From positions 173,507,501 through 173,571,500 of the forward strand of contig NC_090989.1 in the NCBI RefSeq assembly GCF_041146395.1: a DNA stretch of 64,000 nt, given 5' to 3'. The translations under genes were made by a program, and so were the position numbers. This DNA is from Eulemur rufifrons. Lineage: Eukaryota > Chordata > Mammalia > Primates > Lemuridae. Positions 31,167 to 64,000 of the stretch are shown here, piece after piece; position 1 is the stretch's first letter, and each line of letters starts with the position of its first letter. The notes beneath the pieces are model-generated. The model was not told the DNA's origin, did no database searches, and worked only from the letters and a program-made list of their open reading frames with translations.

Positions 31167-31498
31167 CAGTAACCCCCCACCCCTTATGGATAGTTTTGCT
31201 TTCTGTAGTTTCAGTTACCAATGGTCAACCACAGTCCGAATATAGGTGAGAACACAATACAATATTTTGAGAGTGAGAGACCACATTCACAGGACTTTTA
31301 TTTCAGTATATGAGTATTGTTAAAATTCTTCTATTTTATTATTAGTTACTGTTGTGAACTTCTTACTGCACCTAATTTATAAATTAAACTTTTGTATATG
31401 AAAAAGCATAGTATACACAGGGTTTGGAACTATCCACGGTTTCAGGCATCCACCGGGGCTTTTGGAATATCTGTCCTGCAGATAAGGGGGAACTACTG
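31167..31498 (+). mobile_element. Non-autonomous Tigger-like DNA transposon
   Basis: Terminal inverted repeats CAGTAACCCCCC... and ...AAGGGGGAACTACTG with TA target duplications at 31165-31166 and 31499-31500; 332 bp, no transposase. It lies inside the probable TMF1 3' UTR. Confidence 0.8.
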
Positions 31499-32489
31499 TA
31501 TTTTCTAATTCTGTACATTTCTTATTGCTTATCATTCTTGTCATTCTGTGCCTGAATATTTAAGAAATATGTCAAGCTGACAAAAAGCTATTAGACTGTT
31601 CACAAAAATATAGAAAATTAACTTTATGAATCTGGCTCACACTGAAAGAATATTTATTAATGCTACAAATCAGAAATCCAATGACAGAAATACTGTCTGG
31701 AATACAAGAAGAACAAAAATGAGGTCACTTGAATTGCCCTGAAAAGCTCTCCAAATTCTTCAAGATGGCTTACTTGTCACTATACTCTGGATGGAGTGTT
31801 TAAAATTTAACTAAAAATTAAATGAGTTTTTATTTGCAAATATAGGCAGTTAAATGACTTTCAATAACAAAATGTATCAAAATATTTCACAGGTCTAAAA
31901 AGCAGCCCCGTTAACATTTTAGCAAAATAACATTTGGAAGAAGGCATAGCTATTTTTTAAAGCTATTTCATGCCTTTGTTGTGTTTAAAGTTTCAAGAAA
32001 AAAATAAAATGATTAAGTCACACAGAATTATAAAATGCCAAATTCAAATTAACTCCCATAATTTTTCTATTTTGGTATGAATATTCTATAATATCACTCA
32101 TTTTTAATCTGCCAAAAATATGGGTTTACAAAATGTGAACAAATAATTTTTAAGGAGTAAATTATGTTCAGATTTTTATTATTTTTGATTCATTTTATAG
32201 CGTAGTAAAACAACACCTCTTTAAAATCACTTAAATGTTATTGATGCTATCACAAAGTCACTGCTAGTAAATTGTTTCCACTATTCAATTATACCTAGAT
32301 AACTTTAAATATGTACAGCTTTCTCTGGATAGGTACCAAGAGGTACCAAAGTTTGTACAGACTTAATTGTGAAACTTGGGTGAAATAAATTTTCAGACCA
32401 AAAAATTTTTATAAGTTTAAATTATTCACTCTTTAAATTTCAGACAATGTCAGTGAGACTTCTATTTCTAAAGGAAAAAAATTAGTTTA

Positions 32490-32621
32490 AGGCTGGGTGT
32501 GGTGGTATGCACCAGTAATCCCAGCTACCAGGGAGATTGAGGGGGGAAGATCACTTGAACCCAGGAGTTCGAGACCAGCCTGGGAAACATGGCAAGACTT
32601 TATCTCAAGAAAAAAAAAAAA
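32490..32621 (+). repeat. Free left Alu monomer
   Basis: Only the left arm ('ggctgggtgtggtggtatgc' to 'caagactttatctc') then an A-rich tail; 'agtttaa' on both sides. Confidence 0.8.
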
Positions 32622-33127
32622 GTTTAAAATTTAATAATCACAGTTTTAATAACTTTTTTAACACTTATTATACATTTTCATGAGCAGTAATTAAGACATG
32701 TTGAAAATTTAAATGTGAAAGATTTCAAAGTTTCAATGTTAGTATTACTCTTTAAATGTTCTCAGTATATACAAACATATAAATTATAGATACAATAGTT
32801 ATATATCTACAATACATATATGAATACCACTCTCCTTCCTTAGCCATATTGATATGAGGATAAAGTAATAAATCTCTGCTATTCAAGGCAAAAAAAAGAG
32901 AGAATGTTTTAAAAATAAATCTTTAAAGAACAGTTTCAAAAATAAAGTTCAGATATTGCACAAAATAATTTAACTGTAAATATTACTACATACTGTAAAA
33001 CAACCTTAAAAAAATTTGTACTGTATAGTAAATCCCATTTTCTAATTCTATAAAAGAATTTATTGGAAGTCTACATTTAGATAGTAAATGTTTACATTCA
33101 GTTTGATGGGAATTCAATTTTCACAAG

Positions 33128-59134
<26,007 letters not shown>

Positions 59135-59335
59135 CGCCTCTCCTCAGCCGGCAGTGGCAGCAACAGCACCAAGCGGGAAGGCCTCAGGCCCGGGGAAAGG
59201 TGCAGAAGAACGGCTTCGCCTCCCTTCTCCGCTTGGCTGGCCCTGTCAGCGGGTGGCCATGACCCCAACAGGCTCCCCCGAGCCGGGGACCCTACCCTCG
59301 GCTCTTCCCGCACAGCTGAGACGGAGGGCACTGCC

Positions 59336-59346
59336 TGCGCATGCGC
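59336..59346. promoter_or_regulatory. NRF1-type site
   Basis: TGCGCATGCGC, the palindromic NRF1 recognition sequence common in CpG-island promoters, about 200 bp upstream of the TMF1 ATG. Confidence 0.7.
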
Positions 59347-59427
59347 TGGCTTCTTCCACGTACACAACAACCAAATCCGGGAGCCCAGAGTTCCGTCGAT
59401 AGACGGAAGAACCCGAGAAACGAACGT

Positions 59428-59446
59428 TGACGTCACATCCGGAAGC
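59428..59446. promoter_or_regulatory. CRE and ETS sites, adjacent
   Basis: A perfect cAMP-response element TGACGTCA is followed after three bases by the ETS core CCGGAAGC. CRE-ETS pairs at this spacing occur in housekeeping promoters. Confidence 0.65.
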
Positions 59447-59840
59447 CCAGGGTTGCCGTTAGCTACCGAGGAACGCGGAACGGTTTACCTTGACCCAGTT
59501 AACGTTTACAACAGTTTTCAGCCAGGGCTACTAACAGAGGCCGAATCCTTCGGGAGGAATAAGCAAGTTTTATGTGTGCGCTTTCCAGGAAAATAGTTGA
59601 CGTGATAAATAATTGCAGAGGGAAGTTTGGGTTTCGCTTTTCTCTTAGCACTTTGTCTCAAATGTTTAATCAGTTCTGTGTTAACTTGACCTAAAGCAGA
59701 AAGCCTGGTTTGGGCTTGCCTGAAACACTGGGGCTCTCATACGGACATTGCACCCAAACTCTGGAACACCTGGTGCAGAAGGCATAACCTCCTCCTCAAA
59801 ATAGTGGTACATACATTGCTCCAGTCAAAACAAACCTAAT

Positions 59841-60197
59841 GTGAATACTATGGTGTTTGTGTCCATCCCCCTAATTTATATGTTGAAAACTAATCCCCAA
59901 TGCAACAGTATTGAGGTTGGGCCTTTAGGAGGTGATTAGATGATGATGGTGTCCTCATGAGTAAGACTGGCGCCCTTACAAAGGAGGTCCAAGAGAACCT
60001 CTTTGTCCCTTCCACCATGTGAAAACACAGCAAGGTGGCACCAACTATGAGCAAAAAAGCGGCCCTCACCAGACACCAAATCTGCTGGTGCCTTGATCTT
60101 GAACTTCCCACCCTCTAGAACTGTAAGAAATACATTTGTTGTTTATAACCACCTAGATAATAGTAATCTGTTATAGCAGTCCAAATGGAATAAGACA
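59841..60197 (+). repeat. MLT1-type LTR (ERVL-MaLR), solitary
   Basis: 'ggtgtttgtgtccatccccc', 'agacaccaaatctgctggtg', 'ccttgatcttgaacttccca' and end 'ggaataagaca'. Solo LTR without coding content, in the TMF1-UBA3 intergenic region. Confidence 0.85.
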
Positions 60198-60482
60198 GCT
60201 AGGAAGCACTAAAACTATTACCCTATCAATGTGCATTGTGCACATTACTTAAAATATAACCTTTGCTGTGTGCACTCTCTTTAAACATTTGGCCTTACGA
60301 AGAAATCTTAAATTGGTGGCATTCCTAATCCAATCAGCAGCTATGTTTGGATTGGCCCCAATAATAAAGACAAAATTCTACCAACATTTAAAAGCCAGAT
60401 TTCATACAAAAATCCAGATTTCCATTTGCTTTGAAAAATGAGTACCAACATGGGAACAGTCAGCTGGAGTGGTTGTCCCCCT

Positions 60483-60807
<325 letters not shown>

Positions 60808-61824
60808 TAATTTTCACTCACTTCAGTTTGCCACAGATCCCACCACTCATCTTCTTCCACCCTTCCTGCTATGGTTATTTACATGTCTGCCTCCCATGTG
60901 AGTATTTCACCCCAATGCAAGGAACTATGCCATAAAAAATTATTTTTCTTCTAAAGTCAGTTTGAAACCCTTAAGTTATGATCACCTTCCAATAATTTTA
61001 TCTAACTATAGTAAAAATTTGCATATTAAAACTCTTACAATGTAGTAAATTTACATGAATAGTACTAAGTAACTACTAAGTAGCTAAGTAGTTTGAGAAG
61101 GAGAGTTGGGGCAGATTAGGGTTTGAATTAGCTGCACAATTATGGTTCCAAGACTTCTAATTGTACGGCTTTGGCTAAATGAGCTAAACCTTCTAAAACT
61201 ATTTATTTAGCTCTCAGATGGAGATATTGTCACCTTCTCAGAAGGCAACTTTGACAATTATTATAGCTCCTGTACAGAGGAAGTGCTAAATGTTAGTTTC
61301 TGCACTTTTAAAAATTTCGGATTTTTTTTTTTTAGGCTGAATCTGTAACTTTTTAGGTAAAGCATATATATTTATCCCATATATTTTTATAATGATACTT
61401 AAAGTATTTATCAATATGGAGCTAGGAAGAATAATTAAGTAGCAACTTAATCCAGTGACAGGTAACCACAGAGCTTTTGAATAGAAAACTATCATCTAGG
61501 TCAAAAACAAAGAATGAAAACATGTACATGTTCTCATATTAAAATATTAGAACCCAGTTTTTTAGTCGTTGAGCTTAGTTTTGTTTTACATCTTAGTCAT
61601 TTAGAAGAAACAAAGGCATTTTCATTTCATTACATTATGATGTGAAAGCAAGTTAAATTAAACCAGTAGATCTTTACTGTGAAAACCACTGTAACAAAAG
61701 TATTAATTCAGGTACAATAAAAATTTAGTGTTATGTAATTCTGCTACACATTTAAAAATGATTCCTACATTACTATGGAACTACTTATTTTCCTTTAAAT
61801 ACTTTAAAAAATTTCAGTGACAAA

Positions 61825-62535
61825 AGTAGACAATATATGATTTTATTAATAAATAGTGCAAAAGCATCAGTGATAAATGTTTAAACATTAAATTTTTAAA
61901 CAGCCATGTCTTGGCTTTAATATTGTGCATACTGGCCTCTATGGCACTGCAAATAAACACATGAAAATATTTCCCATTTTCATGCTCAGCTATTCAGCTA
62001 TAACACCATTTTACAAGTTATTGTGGACAAGATAAACTTTGCAATAATTAATATTCATTTGGACAACCACAATTAAATGAATATTAAATCAAGATAGAAT
62101 CTATGTTCAATATACTCCAGATGTCAGGCTGTAATATTTAATGTTACTTAAAACATAATTCCTTATTTTCTTTAAAGGGACATCTTTCGTATATGTGGGG
62201 CCTCAAATGAAAGGTGAGGAATGCATTCTTTGACCATAATAACAAAATTCACACACAAGAGGGTGTTTGCCTCCTCCTCCAAAAGAAGCAATACATTTTC
62301 TCATAATCTCTCTTTCCAGCCATCACTTTCCGTATATTAATGAAAATGCTTACAAGCACCAACCCCAAAATTCTGTCTTCAAGGGAAAGTTATAAAGTTA
62401 AAAAACAGTGGTTCATTATATAAAAAAGGTCTAATTCCAGCAACACTACTGCTAAAAATGACATCAATTAAACTTCTTAGCATCCGTGAAGTATATTTTT
62501 CCATAAGTTTTCTATTATATCTAGATTTCTTTTCC
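61825..62535 (-). other. UBA3: UBA3 3' UTR
   Basis: About 700 nt of AT-rich sequence after the stop, ending just past a minus-strand AATAAA at 61842-61847. The length fits the human transcript (from memory). Confidence 0.65.
61842..61847 (-). terminator. UBA3: UBA3 polyadenylation signal
   Basis: AATAAA on the minus strand about 690 nt after the UBA3 stop. Confidence 0.6.
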
Positions 62536-62624
62536 TTAAGAAGTAAAATGAAGTTTGAATAGCACAGTCTGTGGTGTGGTGACATCAGCAACTGCAAGTT
62601 CTTGTCCATCAACAAGCCCCAATT
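62536..62624 (-). CDS. UBA3: UBA3 last coding exon
   Basis: Encodes (E)[16 protein letters not shown]... through KLHFTS and TAA. The acceptor is TTTTAG. Confidence 0.96.
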
Positions 62625-63811
62625 CTAAAATACAAAAAATATAATTAATCCTAGCAAAAAACTCAACAAAACAGGTAACAGTACACACATACACAAATTA
62701 TAGAGTAGTATGGTCTAGATAAACATCAAAATCCAGTTCTCTTTGACCAAGGTAATATTTGATTTCTTAAGAGATATTTTAATATTGTTGCTAAAAGAGC
62801 AATTAATTCTATTATAATTTCTAAAGATATAATTATGATCTGATCACATAGAAAGACATTAAGAGGAAATCTATAACAAGCATTTATTACTTTTACCAAA
62901 AAAAGAAAAAAAAAGAAAACTATTAGTAAATACACTTATTTAAAATACCTTTCAATGTCTTTGAGAGATTTGGCCTTGTTCGTTCTTCAATAGAGGTTAC
63001 TGACTAGAAAACAAAATTATTTTAATGTAAGCCATATTAAAGTGAAATTAAACTAATATAATTTTCCAAAAAAATAAAAAATGATCGTTGATCACCTGTA
63101 AGTAAAGTGTTCTATTTCTTCCCTCTAATGTGGCTGTGATGGCTGGAGATTTCATTTGCCTAAATATAATCATGAGAAAAAAGTATCAAACACCATTTTT
63201 ATAAAAAGAAATTATTGTTTTTAAAGTTTTAAAATCATTAAAAATAATTTTAACAACATAAGGTAAATCTAGGACACTTACAGAGAAGCACTATTGGTTA
63301 GATAATCCAAAACTTCCTGTAGTTTAGCTGATGGAGAAAACTGAATATTTTGAGGAAGCTGGCTACAAGCTGGGCAGTTTTCCTACATACATAAAACACA
63401 ACAAATTACAGCAGCACATGCACCAATACTAGTCTCTTCATAAACAATGAAATGAAAATAAAGTTATTTTACAATCATGCATATTTCCTGTGAAAAAAAT
63501 TTTATGCTTTAAAACCTGCTTTTTACAATAGACCATTTCTTCTAAATGACTTTATTATACAGTATTTATTTCAGGCTACACAACAATAGATATACAATAA
63601 GTAGGGTTCTAAAGGTAGAATAATACTTAGGGTGTGGGTAATTTTGTCCAAATTTCTAAACAAGAATTAATATTTAAAAATCAAAGTATGCATGATCAAA
63701 AATGTTTCCATTAGTTTAATACTACTAACCTTTCTCTCTGCTTCAAATGTGTAAGTGTACAGCCCATCTACATCATTGAATACCAAGTAATTATTAAGGG
63801 GAATGTATGCA
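62536..63811 (-). CDS. UBA3: UBA3, NEDD8-activating enzyme E1 catalytic subunit (C-terminal part only)
   Basis: UBA3 with NAE1 activates NEDD8 and passes it to UBE2M/UBE2F for cullin neddylation. The last five exons are present: 63730-63811, 63282-63382, 63096-63159, 62949-63003, 62536-62624. They encode the final 129 residues (human numbering 335-463) with one difference recalled from human (K to R in LEGRNRT). The NCPAC motif in the second of these exons supplies the second Cys pair of the structural zinc site. Residues after about 374 form the ubiquitin-fold domain that binds the E2. The stop TAA is at 62536-62538, after KLHFTS. The adenylation core and catalytic Cys lie right of the window. 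Junctions are GT-AG throughout. Confidence 0.97.
62949..63003 (-). CDS. UBA3: UBA3 exon (second from last)
   Basis: Encodes [18 protein letters not shown] plus one base. The acceptor is CTAG and the donor AAAG|GTATTT. Confidence 0.96.
63096..63159 (-). CDS. UBA3: UBA3 exon (third from last)
   Basis: Encodes (L)[20 protein letters not shown] with final Q. Part of the ubiquitin-fold domain. The donor is CAG|GTGATC. Confidence 0.96.
63282..63382 (-). CDS. UBA3: UBA3 exon (fourth from last, CPAC zinc motif)
   Basis: Encodes [18 protein letters not shown]... through NSAS(L). The donor is TCTCT|GTAAGT. Confidence 0.96.
63730..63811 (-). CDS. UBA3: UBA3 exon (fifth from last)
   Basis: Encodes (S)[20 protein letters not shown]... 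through AERK. The acceptor is TACAG and the donor AAG|GTTAGT. Confidence 0.96.
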
Positions 63812-64000
63812 CTGTAATGAAAAAATGTTCATCTTTATATAATTGAGCCAGGTCAAAATATGGACTTGCATACATATACAAATGAAACCCATTACCTTGT
63901 GGCTATTTTAAAAACCTCAGTGGCACACACAGCTGAATGGGGGAGAAAATAAAGGTGCTTTAACTCAATGAAAATTAGACACTTAAAAAGTCAGTTATAA

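Larger units (their letters stand above)
29905..33127 (-). other. TMF1: Putative TMF1 3' UTR
   Basis: AT-rich stretch with no other gene after the TMF1 stop. Human TMF1 has a long 3' UTR (from memory). Minus-strand AATAAA signals occur at 33059-33064, about 30948 and 29927-29932; the last would give a UTR of roughly 3.2 kb. The segment contains a free-left Alu monomer (32490-32621) and a Tigger element (31167-31498), so the true end cannot be settled by sequence alone. Confidence 0.45.

Overview
The window is a nuclear chromosome segment from a primate. It holds parts of three protein-coding genes, all on the minus strand and in the order of human chromosome 3p14.1. From left to right these are EOGT (3' part beyond the left edge), TMF1 (complete) and UBA3 (only its last five exons). 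Introns, GT-AG splice sites, CpG-island promoters and dense Alu/L1/MIR/L2 repeats show a mammal. Most Alus carry an A-rich middle insert (around 'ggacagctaaaaatatatat') and a right arm with 'gtgagctaggctgacgcc'. These are hallmarks of strepsirrhine Alus. No galago-type tRNA/Alu composite was seen, so a lemur is most likely. The species cannot be fixed from the sequence.

Layout. 1-19.4 kb: eleven coding exons of EOGT (residues 1-380 of about 523), an endoplasmic-reticulum O-GlcNAc transferase acting on EGF repeats. Its CpG-island promoter is at about 22.4-23.3 kb. 23.3-29.9 kb: intergenic DNA with repeats. 29.9-59.4 kb: TMF1, 17 coding exons giving 1094 residues, with a long AT-rich 3' UTR at the left and a CpG-island promoter at 59.0-59.5 kb carrying NRF1, CRE and ETS motifs. 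59.5-61.8 kb: intergenic DNA with an old LTR and an Alu. 61.8-64 kb: UBA3 3' UTR and its C-terminal 129 codons.

I rebuilt exon boundaries by hand from reverse-complement translation. All junctions checked are GT-AG and all reading phases close: EOGT 1140 nt in the window, TMF1 3285 nt including the stop, UBA3 387 nt plus stop and one split base. The genes are unrelated in pathway (ER glycosylation of extracellular proteins, Golgi tethering and transcription co-regulation, NEDD8 activation). They share only orientation and conserved neighbourhood.

I found no undescribed multi-gene system. The observations most worth checking are: inverted Alus bracketing a single EOGT exon; a 24-bp perfect palindrome just upstream of an EOGT branch-point region; an excess of AAG 3' splice sites in TMF1; a piggyBac-like non-autonomous element in TMF1 intron 1; and a four-residue shortening of the EOGT N-terminus. 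Long open frames in the CpG islands and opposite TMF1 exon 2 look like base-composition artefacts.
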